64,000 nt of DNA. Source: Arctopsyche grandis. Its lineage: Eukaryota > Arthropoda > Insecta > Trichoptera > Hydropsychidae. The stretch is taken from assembly GCF_051622035.1 (NCBI RefSeq), contig NC_135358.1, positions 5,595,501 to 5,659,500 on the forward strand. The letters are read 5' to 3'. The notes under the pieces were generated by a model. It did no database searches. It saw only the letters and a program-made list of their open reading frames with translations, and was not told the DNA's origin. Positions 35,633-48,200 of the stretch are shown here, piece by piece (within the stretch, counting starts at the first letter, position 1; every line of letters starts with the position of its first letter). The position numbers and the translations under genes were made by a program.

Positions 35633-38600
35633 TTAACGTCGGTTTTGAGATCTCGCAGTCGCCGGTCTCGGTACTCCTGATATACCACTTCTCGCTGAAC
35701 GAGGTCGTCTCTCTATAGAGCCCCCACTGCCATTGCTATTGATACCGTAAGATAGATATTGTCCAGACAAATCAACACTCTCGTGCTGAAACAAGCATAA
35801 CCCAGTTTAAAAAAAACAATTCAAATGAATATAAACAGTTTCAGATTGATCGAATTTACCTCTTTTTCCCTATTTTGAGCATTGAGAATGTGCTGTTTGC
35901 GCATATTGTTTCCTGTGTAAGCCACGCAACGAACTTGCCACTCACCGATGTCTTCGTTCCAATGGATATGTTGTTCCAAAAGTTTCTATTGACGAACAAT
36001 CATAACATAATGTAAAACGGCAAATTTAAAATCCAATATGTATGTTATACAAATATAATCATACTTGATATTCCTTGGGAATGTACGAGTCAAGGACTAA
36101 GTCAGCTAGTTGTATTTCTCTCTTAAGCGCCCTTATGTTGTCCAATATGCCTTCCATTTCTCTCTGTTGTTCTCTCATCTGATCTGCGAGTTCGGCTTTT
36201 GCCGAGTTCAATAACTGGACGACTCTCTTCAACTTCTTAGTTTTAGCAGCATTTTCCTCTTGTAACGTTGTGTAACGGTCTTCTATATCTAAACGTTCAG
36301 CCTAAAATACATTTCAAATTTAATACAACATATAAACATCGAAAACATTGGTTGATTATCCCTTTGAGTGCTGAAGTCTTTTCTGTTGAAAGTCTGCCAC
36401 GCTGAAAATTTCGCCAACATTTCCAACTAGAACTATTTATAAATCCAATAGAAAGCAGGTATAAAAATTGAAGCCAATCCAAACAAACCCTAGATAACTA
36501 CCGCCGAGGATTTCGAGTTTTGTAAAAGGGTGTTAAGACTCTAATATATCTAGCAACAATATAAAATAAACAAAACAAGTCTATTAATGAATGTATTTTT
36601 CCAAAACTAGTTCCATCTTCTTCATTGTTGTTAAAATGTAATGCTCTTATGCAATCTAAAATGCTTAGCAGTTGGGGATTTCTATCAGAAAATTCTGCTA
36701 TGGTTATAAATTCAGAAATTCCGGTGTAAACCAGTCTTTATAAACGTTGACAAACGAATGACACGGATTACACGACCCATGTTCAATGCAATTTTTTTTA
36801 CAATGCTACCTGGAAAGGCTTAGCGGGTAGTATTCTTGTTTACTTTGTACATGCTCAAAATACAACGCCTATCGGCGTTTTTCAAGCCCATGAACTTGTT
36901 GGCAAAACGCCGATCGGCGTTGGTCAGCATTCAAAGGGTTATATGAAAATCCACATACTTCTTTTCGTTGAAGATGTGTTTGAAGTCTTTCTTCTTCTAT
37001 TTTTCTCAATTGAAGCTCTTTCGATGTTTGCTCCAATAATTTTTGTTGGGCTTCAGCTTTTTCAAGAAGATTCTCTCCACCGACTAAAACCTTGCTTTCC
37101 AAACTCTTCAATTTATCTTTCAAGTCGATTTGCTGTTGTCTGCAAAATTATAATACAAAATATTAATACAAAAATTAATAAATAAAAAAAAATCATATAC
37201 ATTTGAAACAAGTATACTTCGTGCGTTGCAATTCTGCTCGCTTTTCCTCCAAAGCTTTCTTAGCAAGATGAGCCTTTTCGGCATCCACCTTTTCCGCACC
37301 TTCAAGCTCCTTCTTATGTTTCATTTGTCCATTACTATCAATCAAATCATCGAAATCGTCAGCTGAATCTGAACTAGCATCGTCAGAAATTGCATTGTCG
37401 GAATCAGGTGGAGCTACAAATCAAAACACATATTGATTCAAATCCAACAAAAACACTCAATTCCAACAAATATGCGGTACAAACCGTTGGCAGCATCTTC
37501 GAGCTGCTTACGAAGCTCGTCGATCTCTTGCTGGAATCGGGTCAAAAGCGCATCCTTCGGCTCTTCGTTAACGTGAGCCTTATTCTCAATGTTCTTAGCA
37601 CGATTAGCATATCTCAACGTGCTTATAGTTTCTACATAATTCGACTCAGCCGGACCGATATTGGCAATCTAATCAATGCAAATTTATATTAAACTAAAAA
37701 TACCATCTTATGTTAATATTAAAGCAAACGACACAAACCATAACAGTTTTTGAATTTCCACCGAGCGAATCTTGTAAAAGCCTTGTAAGTTTGGAATTCC
37801 TATAAGGGATGTGAGTACTTTTACCGTCAACCAACGCTGATATTACATTACCTAAGACGGACAGTGATTGATTTATTTTTGTAGCTTCTTTTAAGCGAAC
37901 TCCAGTCGCATGTGTTTTGCTTTGCCTTTCAGAGCCCTATAATATACAAAAAAAAATTGAATCAACTGTTAAATATTAAATAAATCAAAACACCTACAGT
38001 TGAACCTCGATTATCCAGATTGTTAAAAAAAAAACAAATTTTAAGATTTTGCTGCTTTGAAGTGCATACCATATTTGTTTGTTGAAAATTTGATCACGAT
38101 TTAAATATTTATTTTTAATATTACCAATATGGGAAAGAAAATGTGTTGTATTATAATTAAAAGTCAAATTAGGTATAATCAATGCTTTAAAAAGCGGTGT
38201 CTTAGGACGTTTTTTGTCAAATAAATATGGTGCTGGAACGTCAAAATAAAAACGGCCCCATTTGAAGAAGAAGAAAGTGCTGTTTCATCAAGACAATGCA
38301 CCGTGTCACAAATCAATGAAAACGATGGCAAAATTGCATGAATTGGGCTTCGAATTGCTTCTGCATCCACCGTATTCTCCAGATCTGGCCCCCAGCGACT
38401 TTTTCCTGTTCTCAGACCTCAAGAGGATGCTCGCTGGACAGAAATTTTGCGCCGATGAAGAGGTAATCGCCGAAACTGAAGCCTATTTTGATGCTAAAGA
38501 CAAATCGTACTATAAAAATGGTATCGAAAAATTGTATGACCGCTATAATCGTTGTATCGCCCTCGAAGGCAACTATATTGAATAATAAAATCAAATTCTA

Positions 38601-40536
38601 ACAAAAAAAAGATTTTTTCTATGCTAGCCTACGAACTTTTCAGCCCAACTGTTATATATATTGAGTGAATGCGACAGTTACGACTTGACCAGATAATACC
38701 TATTTTAAATCAACAAAATCGAGGTTTCGTATTCTCCAGTTTTCTCCTTCGAAACTGGACCAATTTAAAAAAAATCATCATCAGTATGAGAAAGATATTT
38801 TCTATGTTTGTGTGCTCGTATTTTTTTAAGAATCAACCGTTAAAAAAGCACGCTGGACTCTTTTCGTGGGTGTAAAAAAGAGGCGATTTTATAGATGTTT
38901 GGCGGCTCCTAGCTTCCATAAAAATAACTAATCAAACAAAATAAAACCACAGAAACATGCCAATGGTGGATATCCATAGTATATTAAAAAATAATTGCTC
39001 TAGTGCCATAATTGAGGAAGGGAGAAGTGTAATACGTTTGTATGGACTAGGCGCTGGTGTCCAGCCCTCTTAATGTCAGAAGAATGAAGAAGAAGTAAGG
39101 TTATGAAAAAATCAGGATATAAAGAACTCCAAGAGTGTATGTTTATGTGATTCATCCAAAGACGAATATCTGGACAGTTAATATCTGATCCATTATTGTA
39201 TGAAAAGTATTCGCGATTTGGCAGCTTCAAAAAGAACAGCTAACTTTAAGCAAAAATCCATAATTGAATTTCTTAATAAAGAATAGTTTAATATTGATCT
39301 TCATGTTATTATATATGTATATGTAGGCAAATAAAAATTATTCATACTGAATGTAAACGTCTTTCCCTGTCAATTGTGATTTTTTCGATTATCCGGACTA
39401 CCTTCATCCCCAATTAGTACAGATAATAGAGGTTCTACTGTACTTATAAATGCATTTAAAATTACCGCTAAATCGACTAGATGTAATTTTCCCATTTTAA
39501 CATGCTGAGCACCGTCCTCTCCCAGAGTGCTCGACTCGACCGTAATAGAAAATATAGCATGAGAACGCGAGCTCTCAGTGTTCATCGCCGTTGCACCGAT
39601 AGCCCTATTTTTATTTCCCAATTGCATTACTTTATCTAATTCATCGGCATTGTGAACTACATAACCGGTGAGGTCCTTCACAAACACTCCAATATCAGGC
39701 CTTTCTTTGACTTCTAAGCTTTGCTTATTGTGAGCTTTTGAACCCAACAAATCTCTCACTTCTTCATTGTAGATTTCTAAATACGTAACTCTCACCAAAA
39801 ACCTACAAAACGATTGATATTAAAAATGTAAATTAAAATGGTTTATTATATAATTTGATGATATACTTTTCATCTCCAGTAGCCTTAGCGATGTGTCCAA
39901 ATATATGAGCAAAGGAATTCGGAATTATTCCTTTCAATTCGGGGGCAGACGATATACCAGCCATCGTATATGTCTTACCAGTGCCCGTTTGTCCGTAAGC
40001 TAATATTGTACCGTTGTAACCTTTCAACACTTGTTCTATAATCGGACTTGCAGTTTGAATGTAAATATCCATCTAAAACATATCGATATATGTAAAATCA
40101 GATACAAAATATACTTGAAGATATGTATATGTATGGATTAGTGTTAGTCTTACTTGAGTAGTACTGATGTCGTATACGGAATCGAACGAATATGTCTTCG
40201 GCAATTCATTCTGAATAGCGTTCGGTTTCGTCACTGTTATATTATTATTTACAGTATCGACTGATATGACGTTATGATTGCCTTCTAGTTTTTCTTTAGC
40301 ATCCATGGGTCGCACTCTGACCACCACCCGAACGTTCTCCGTCTCTGAGGCATCGTTAGTCAACTCCTCCTTGAATTCACACAATACATTTTTCAATATT
40401 CCATATGGAGAATGTCAGTTTAGATTGTATGAAACGCGATACAAGGTGAAACATTGCGAAACTGTGAATATCTAATTGGGAAATTATAAATTGACAGAAG
40501 GTGTGTTTGAAGAAGATATATCATACTTACAACCAT
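35633..40536 (-). CDS. Klp64D: kinesin-II motor subunit KIF3A / Klp64D
   Basis: Eleven coding exons: 40531-40536, 40154-40369, 39867-40072, 39466-39802, 37739-37936, 37485-37668, 37218-37413, 36959-37139, 36065-36301, 35860-35985, 35633-35785; about 679 residues, the usual KIF3A length. The motor head (about 15-345) holds P-loop GQTGTGKT (101-108), switch I SSRSH (220-224) and switch II DLAGSE, split by an intron after DLA. It is followed by neck, acidic stretch, coiled coil (about 400-600, with [20 protein letters not shown]) and a basic tail ending RSQNRR. The protein pairs with KIF3B/Klp68D and KAP for plus-end transport in cilia and axons. No in-frame ATG precedes the motor in exon 2; the best start is ATG GTT directly before a GTAAGT donor at 40530, joining in phase to MVEELTND. 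Introns contain several transposons. Confidence 0.93.
36360..36938. mobile_element. piggyBac-like miniature element, family 1, copy 3, in a kinesin intron, with TTAT flanks
   Basis: Full-length match to the 33793 copy, starting CCCTTTGAGTGCTGA and ending GTCAGCATTCAAAGGG. Both flanks read TTAT (36356-36359 and 36939-36942) rather than TTAA. It lies between kinesin exons 8 and 9, its right end about 20 bases from the exon 8 donor. Confidence 0.75.
38240..38648 (+). pseudogene. mariner transposase, C-terminal fragment
   Basis: An open frame (38262-38585) encodes the last third of a mariner transposase: HQDNAPCH with the second catalytic Asp, then [13 protein letters not shown] whose last Asp follows after 34 residues. 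This is the D34D spacing of mariner. The C-terminus [16 protein letters not shown] is intact, and the 3' end continues to GAACTTTTCAGCCCAACTG. The N-terminal DNA-binding domain and first catalytic Asp are absent, so it cannot work. Nested in the pogo-like element. Confidence 0.85.
38655..39069. mobile_element. TTAA-flanked miniature element, family 2, left-truncated copy
   Basis: Matches 21170-21595 at high identity and keeps the right end CCAGCCCTC followed by TTAA (39070-39073). The left end is missing where it meets the mariner fragment. Nested in the pogo-like element. Confidence 0.65.
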
Positions 40537-40738
40537 GATTGTTCACTATGTGTATACCAATTTATATTTTAGTGCAATTTTTAGACCGATGACTGTCGAT
40601 CCACACCCACACCCGAGTGACAACTATGGCAACTGTCATTCAAACAGATGCTGAGAACGTAACAGCTGTTTATACGGCCACGCTCCTTCAATGTGTTGAC
40701 AGATAATTTTAATCTAAATTTAGTTTTAGATATCATAT
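40537..40738 (-). promoter_or_regulatory. short upstream region of the kinesin gene (5' UTR and core promoter inferred)
   Basis: Only about 200 bases separate the proposed start codon from an LTR-like element. A palindromic CAGCTG E-box lies near 40663. The transcription start is not resolved. Confidence 0.35.
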
Positions 40739-41101
40739 TGTGGCATATGCTAAAAGGACCCGCCGTTATAATTGTTTTTGAGGATTATCTACAGGCTTAA
40801 GTGCTGTCGGCTAACAATGGAGACTCCCGAATGGACTTTCTCAGAACTGAGAGCGCGAAAGTGTGGGACTGCATACCGAGACCGTGGAACTGCGTATCTG
40901 GTACGTGACTATAACAATAGGTAAACAAATGTGTCGAGGAAGATCCAGTGAGCGACCTGATTTTTATAAGCAGGTACTTAAGCCATATGAAGGCATTCTG
41001 GACGGAGCACTGGCAGTGCGTAGATCTCCTCCATCACCCAATAAATGCTGTGAAGCGACTTTGGCCTTTTATTTGGATCCTCCACCCACCCCTACGCAAC
41101 A
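40739..41101 (+). mobile_element. solo LTR-like unit, copy 1
   Basis: Bounded by TG and CA, with CCCCTACGCAACA at the right end and 4-bp ATAT on each side (40735-40738 and 41102-41105). In this orientation a TTATAATTG TATA-like box comes early and AATAAA (41040-41045) late, as expected of an LTR. It matches 41883-42248 in the opposite orientation. The LTR call is inferred from ends and layout; no internal retroelement sequence is attached. Confidence 0.55.
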
Positions 41102-41882
41102 ATATAATCTTTATTGACTAATATTAATGCTACTTAATAAATTTTATCTGGAAATAATAAAAGAAGTGTTGAAATTTAAAATGAAAATTTTAAATCATTG
41201 GGGAAAACGCTGAGTCTAACTCATTCCACCAATTTGAAGTTTCTCGAGACTCATTCGCCCAACTTTTTCTATATATACAAAACACATATACGAAAATGTT
41301 TTACATATCGATACTTATTTTACGAGATTAACATTAGCTGCATATTAAAAAAATAGTAAACGGGCTACATCTCAAATGTGAATCGCTACCAGGATAACCG
41401 CCGCTACGAAAATCGTGTGCGCAACTCTCCTATCGCACAAAAAAAATTCCGTATAGAAAACTGCCCAAATATTACTCAGCATATGCTTTTTTTACATACC
41501 TCCTTTACGTTTCACATGGCTTTCGTGTCACTGGTCATTTTTACGAGATTTTTATTACTCTATTTTCCGAAATGACTATTGGATTTTTGTACAAAAGGAA
41601 TATCCAGTTCTCTACATGAGGGCACTGAAAATTAAGTTGCCGTTTTCAACATCATATTTGTGTGAGCTCGGTTTCTTAACAATAACTAATATAAAAACTA
41701 CAAACGAGAAATAGATTAATTTAGAGGAAGAATTGAGGGTAGCTAAATCAAATATTCGACCGAATATTTCTGAAATCTGCAAAATCCGACAAGCTCAGGT
41801 ATCGCATTAATTCATTTTTACATCAAAAAAATTCTATTTTGTTAAGGGTTATTTTAGTTACAGTTTTTCTGTATATGTATAT
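41102..41882. other. AT-rich spacer between the two inverted LTR-like units
   Basis: No retroviral coding sequence. Contains CATACCTCCTTTACGTTTCA near 41497, the inverse of a motif near 32070, so part is a dispersed repeat. Confidence 0.4.
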
Positions 41883-42248
41883 TGTTGCGTAGGGGTGGGT
41901 GGAGGATCCAAGTAAAAGGCCAAAGTCGTGCCACAGCATTTATTGGTGATTAGGGAGATACACGCACCGCCAGTGCGTCTTGATATGGTCTAAGTACCTC
42001 CTTATAAAGGACAGGTCGCTCAGAGCGTCTTCGACGTCCGGTTACTTCCCCATTGTTTAGTCACGTACTCGGATATGCAGTCCCACGCTTTGGCGTTGTC
42101 AGTTCTAAGAACCCCAAGGGAATGAGTGCCATTACCGCTGCTAAGTGCATTCGGGGGGTCTCCCATTGTTAGCCGACTTCCACTTAAGCCTGGAGATAAT
42201 CCTCGAAAACAATTATAACGGCGGCTCTTTTTAGCATACGCTACAACA
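41883..42248 (-). mobile_element. solo LTR-like unit, copy 2 (inverted)
   Basis: The plus strand starts TGTTGCGTAGGGGTGGGTGG and ends ACGCTACAACA; it is the reverse complement of 40739-41101 with substitutions and small indels. The left flank is ATAT; the right flank reads TATC, or ATAT if the boundary is moved one base. Divergence from copy 1 suggests an older insertion or another subfamily. Confidence 0.5.
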
Positions 42249-45200
42249 TATCATTTTTTTAACTGTTTGTTTTCAATTTGTTTAATATGTAATAAAAATT
42301 ATTGATTGGGACAAGGAATAGACATGCGTGATTAAAAAAATAAAGACACAGTTGCGCAAGAGTATCATATATTTGTACGGTACAACTCCGAATACATTTA
42401 AACATTATTCATTCTAACATTGTATTGTATGAATATGATCATCTAAAAGAAATACTGTTGCAAATTTAAATACAATATATATATATATATATAGTATAAA
42501 AATAAAAAGTGAACGCCCAATCAAAACAAATGAAATTTTATACATTAAAAATGGTCGATGGATATATAATAATTGTGTTACAGTACAACACAGCCTTTAA
42601 AAATCGAATTTTACAAATGATTGTAATATGTTTTCAGAAAACTCGCTTCCACTATTTATATATGTAGATTTTATTTTATCATAGATTGCATTGCATATTG
42701 CAATTATTTTAGAACTTGGGGAAAAATACGAGAAAGTTTAATGTATGCTCTTTATTATATATCGGTTATTTTTAATTCATAATAATACACTTTAACTAAA
42801 TTTTGACTAATTTGAACACGGCAGTCAAAACGAACAATCTCGACAAATACATATGTAATATGAAATATTTTAAAGATGAAATACATTAGATATCATTAGA
42901 GTTTTTAACACACATTTACTTAAGTATATAATCTTGCATTTTTCAATAATCGTAAGATAACATTTGTAATAGGGAACAATTTGCATAATATCTGTACATT
43001 AAAAGTATATTTTATAGTTAATATTTTGCAATAACCTACTGGATATAATATAAATATTTTTGAGAACATCTAACACGTTCTTTGCTTGCATATACATATG
43101 TAATGTCCTTAATATGTACGTAATGTAACAAGCATTACCATACATGTAATTTTAATACACATGTATGAACTCATATATTTTATTATTATTTTTACAACTT
43201 CACATTTCATAGCAACATTTATATATTATTATAAATATATATATAAAAAAAAATTCATTACACATTTTAAAATAAGTTGTTTCAATGTTAACTTCATTGA
43301 AACTATTACGCTTACTATTTGAATATATGCATTTTTTTTTTTTTTTGAGAATTTGGACAATGAATAAAAGTAAACGAAATTTATTCTTAAATTATGTTCT
43401 AGTGAAACCGCACATTGTCTAAATATTTATTATTGAAAATGTGGATCTTAATTATATAAACTTTGACGACGTGAAACATGCGGGCCAAAATTACAAATTA
43501 TTTTATACAAGTTTTTACTAAAAACAAAGTCAATTTATAAATAAATAGTAACAAATATAAACGATGAATAGAACTTTTCGGCATGCGAATTCAAGATTAT
43601 TTGCACTTATCGTTAAACATTCAAAAAACTAATTCCTATACATGCATTGTATAATATAAATACTATGCTTGATTGAGAGATTCGCAAAGCCAATTAATTC
43701 AACATACATACTTTAGAAAATACGAATACATAGGACAGAGTTGTTTCAAACAACCAAATAATAAAGGGTATACAATATATTAATTTAGGCAAATACAAAT
43801 TCGATGCAAACCTTAAAATAATTTTAACAAGAAGCTAATGAACGGCATATACACACGACATTATCAACGAAATATTTTTGTTTCTACATATATTTATATA
43901 TAAGCCATAAATGAGCAAATTTAATATCTTTCCCCGTACATTATATGAATATTTTGATATGATAACTGAATATTTAATATATCGTGAGAGTATTACTCGC
44001 AGATCATATGGCGATTATAATAATAAAATATTAATTGTTAAACATTCGAGAGAAAAAAATAAAAAATAATATGAAACAAAAATGTATTAGTTAGTATATA
44101 TGTATATAAGACGTATTGTGAATTATGAAATAAAAAAATATGTATCTAAATGGAATGATATCTCACTAAACATACCTTAAAAGTTAAAGCAAATCAAAGG
44201 CAGGATAAAAAAATTATTCTCGTACACAAAATAAAACTAAAAATTACTTGAGCTACCATTAAGTAGTATTAATCGGTACTATAATAATTATTACATTGCA
44301 ATAAGATTATTAAAACATTAATGTCATGTTGAAAATTGTGATACTAAAGAGAATATGTATATGTAATTCGCTACTATTTTTATGTATATAAATATTTAAC
44401 ATTTTCAAGGAAGTCGATATAATGAGTGTGGAACTTTATGATATTAGAATTTACACGTAGATATTACATAGTGACGTTGTTTATAAAAATATTTAAATAG
44501 ACGTATTTCAGTTATGTTCAAAATACAGCAGCACATGATATACAAATTAATTAAGAATTTAGAAAAAAAATTACATTGTTTAAAATCAGTTTGAGCCCAA
44601 ACATACAAGTATAATAATTAGATCACAAAAAGTAAAGAACAATCCATGTTAATAATCACAAAAAGTATACATATAGATAATATAAATTTGGATAAAATTA
44701 AAAAGAATTTTTTTCTTTAACAGTCGGGCATGGATTAAAAATTATCATAGTGCATTGATATAAATTTTTGGTGTGAAATTGCACACTATATTTGACTAAA
44801 TGCATATTGATATAAATATGATTTTATAATATATTATAGCGTAGATCTATAAATCTCATTTGACTCTCTAAAATTAAAAATATTCACTAAATCGAAACAT
44901 CAGTGCATTTTTAAAATTTACATTTAAACAAAAGCAATTCAACAATTTATGAAGACGTTTATTTTTTATATAGAGGGTGTAAATTGTATCAAAAAGCTTG
45001 TCAATATTGAATAGTTCATTTAAAATAAATTCAGTATGTGCATACAAATTTCATATATGCAACAATCGATTGGAATATGTATGTACAAAATTGAAGAAAA
45101 AAAAAATCATTCAAAACTTAAATAGAACCATTTAAATTTTTGTGTGAAAATGTACGATGAATCCGACTAAAGGTATTTATAATATTGAACAGGCAAACCA

Positions 45201-45263
45201 AAGAAAAGTTTTTTTCAAACGACCTAATAATACATATGTACGTATATTTATTGTCAACATACT
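42249..45263 (-). other. AT-rich region downstream of AP-2 alpha; possible long 3' UTR
   Basis: No gene. Very AT-rich with a TA microsatellite (42476-42492) and T/A runs. An AATAAA on the minus strand at about 45247-45252 lies just after the AP-2 alpha stop, and further hexamers occur within the region, so the 3' UTR length is open. Confidence 0.4.
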
Positions 45264-48200
45264 TTAAAACTGATCGGAAAGCAGATCACACACTTCTTGA
45301 GATACGGTTTCTTTACTAGAGCGCACTGTGAGTCGGAACATCTGGAATGGATAAATTCACCGGAATAAGTCGTCATATTGCATCTCGAAAACAGAACCGA
45401 TCAAATTAAACATCACTTACTTGCGCTTGCTTGTTCGGCTCGAGTCGCAAAAGACAACCGACCTGCTGGAGACGCGTGTGGATTATTCCAGCGCAGACGA
45501 AATTATCCGGATTCGGATCTATTCCGTCGAGAAGTTGCATCCCGAAGCCGAGAAGTTTAGTGCGAGCCGCCGCCAAGTCCATCGGCGAGCTAGACTTGAA
45601 TATCTTCTGGGCTCTCTGTTGATCTCTACACGCGATACAAAAAAAAAAAAAAAACCACATTAAAAACACCTGAAACAATCATTCACGTAAGAAAAAAAAC
45701 ACTACACACCCTCCCAAGTTTTTCCATCTTGCAAAGAATGACTCGCCGTTCATTTCAGTCGGTTCGAAGAATTTGTTTAGAGTGAGTGGTAGTTTCATTG
45801 AAATCTTTTGAGGAACATTGTTATATACAAAAGAAACTGCCATTCCGGGAGAGTCTGTGAAACATACAATTCGATTAGCGATCATCGTATTCATCGTTCT
45901 TACTGAGATATTACCGAATTAATCACCAGCAAAATCGTCCAAGCACTCGGCAGTCAGCATCTGCTGTACTTGAGCACCGGCTTCCAAAAGTGGTTCGACA
46001 GGTTTCATAAGGACGTTAAGCTTTGTCGAATTTTCCCATAATAATTCCAGACTTAAACTGTAAAATTAACAATAGTTAAAGCAAATCCATTCAATAATAA
46101 AAAAAAAACAATTAATACAAATACAATTTACACACCTGTGCAAAGGACTTTGGGTTTTGTTACCATAGAAAAGACCGATCCTTCCCAAATTTTGTCTAAA
46201 TTCACTCTTGACACCGATTTGAATGAGCTCATTTTCAAACAAGACTCCATTATTTTTAAATATGAACCTAATACAAAGATCAATGAGTATCACATACATA
46301 CATACAATATATAAAACTTTAATTAAAATAAAAAATCACTTCTTAGCGTTGTTTTGTTGATTACTCGGTGTAGAATTGTTGCGATTATAGAGATCACCCA
46401 ATACATCCAGCAAACCACCAGAAGTAGTATTTCCACTAGATGGAGGTGTAGACAATCCCAAAAGATCGGCATTGGTTGCGCTAATATCAAACAAATCTCT
46501 ATAAAACATTATAATACCTACATGTACAAGTTTTCACAGGTTCTGCGACAAAACGCTCACAGACCTAACACTCACGCGACAAAATACTCACAGATAAAAC
46601 GCTCACGCGAAATTATACTCAAAGATAAAACGTTCACGGGACAAAACGTTCACGCGACAAAAAGCTCACGGAATTATTCGTACGTATAAAAACGTTATTT
46701 TTTACAACAAAATTAATCCAAAATTCAATAAAACGTGTCGTGACGTATTTACACATTATCCTATCACAGATTAATAAATAAAATATAAATTAAACAAACC
46801 AGTTTAATCTCAATTTATTCACAAAGTATCAACTTAATTATAGGACTTTTAATGTCTTCGTATTAATAAGGATTGTTGTACAGTTACAACTATTTTTTTA
46901 ATTTTTGTTAATTATAAATGCTTTTAAATGTAAAATAATCAACCGAATTATATAATATTATGTTTCTGTAACTAATATTTTACATATAAAAGCATTTATA
47001 ATAAACAACAATTAAAATAAAACTTGTAACTGTTCAAAGGTCCTTATTAATACAAAGGAATAAAAAATTCTTATAAGTTTATAATTTGTAAAAATTGAGA
47101 TTAAACTAGTTTTAATTTATATTTTATTTATTAATCTGTGATAGGATAATTATTTAATTGATTTTGAACAATGATTTTGTAAAAAATAATGTTTTTGTAC
47201 GTACAAATAATTTCGTGAGCGTTTTTTCGCATGAGCGGTTTATTGGTGAATATAATGTCCGTGAGCGTTATGTCGTTTGAGCGTTTTAACTGTGAATATA
47301 ATGTCAGAGTTTTTTTGTCCCATAAGCGTTTTGTCGTGACACCGTTTTCACATTTCATACATAGTTTGAATTGATAACTTACCTAGTATTGTTAGAATCG
47401 TTATGATTGTTAGTTCCAGAAGAGTTGGGAGGATGCGGACTTTTAGACGTTCGTATTTCATTATCGGGAACACGACCAGGTTTCTTTTTCTTTAAGACGG
47501 CTAGTATAGACGATTCTCTTTCGGGGAATGCTGGCATCTCTTCAAGAACTGTGGCCTACATAAGCAAATATACTATTAGACAGAACAGTATTGACAAAAT
47601 ATGATACAACAAAACGTAGCTAAAATATATATATATATATATACCAGGACATCAGAGCTGGCAAGTATGCTAAGTTGTAAATATTCGGAAGCTCTTTGCT
47701 GCAGCTCAGCGTCGGCTGAACGCAAATTGGAGTGCTGTCGGAACACGTCTTGTATCTGAGTTTGGATCTCCGGAAATAGATTGACGAACTTGACATACGT
47801 GGAGAGTAAAAGCGCACGAGTCATAGGTGAGCAGAGATGATACTAAAAATCACAAAACGTTCGATTTTACATATAAACTTAACATAAAACTACACGAAAT
47901 CAGTTATATTATGATTTAAACAAACCTTAGAATGGAGCAGTTGAAACTGAACTTGCGGAGAGGATCTTTGATCGCCAGCGATCAAGTTACCGAATTCGCC
48001 TAAAATATAACCACCGACCTTTACCATGTTTTCGTGACATGCTGGAGCTTGAAGTGCCTAAAATTTGAATCAAAATTTCAATATAAAATCATAAAAAAAA
48101 AATGAATTGCTTCATTTCACCAATAACTCACTTCGAACACGGTCTTTGCCGCATATCCTTGCACTTCTTCTCTATTGATAACGATTTGTATAACCCTATA

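Larger units (their letters stand above)
37997..39440. mobile_element. pogo/Tigger-like element with nested insertions, in a kinesin intron
   Basis: Left end CAGTTGAACCTCGATTATCC; the right end read in reverse is CAGTAGAACCTCTATTATCT. TA flanks both sides (37995-37996 and 39441-39442), as for Tc1/mariner/pogo elements. At 39110-39232 a plus-strand remnant reads KELQECMFM, a stop, then [19 protein letters not shown], which resembles the CENP-B/Tc5-type DNA-binding domain of pogo transposases. The DDE catalytic part is gone. A mariner 3' piece and a TTAA-element piece sit inside. Confidence 0.7.
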
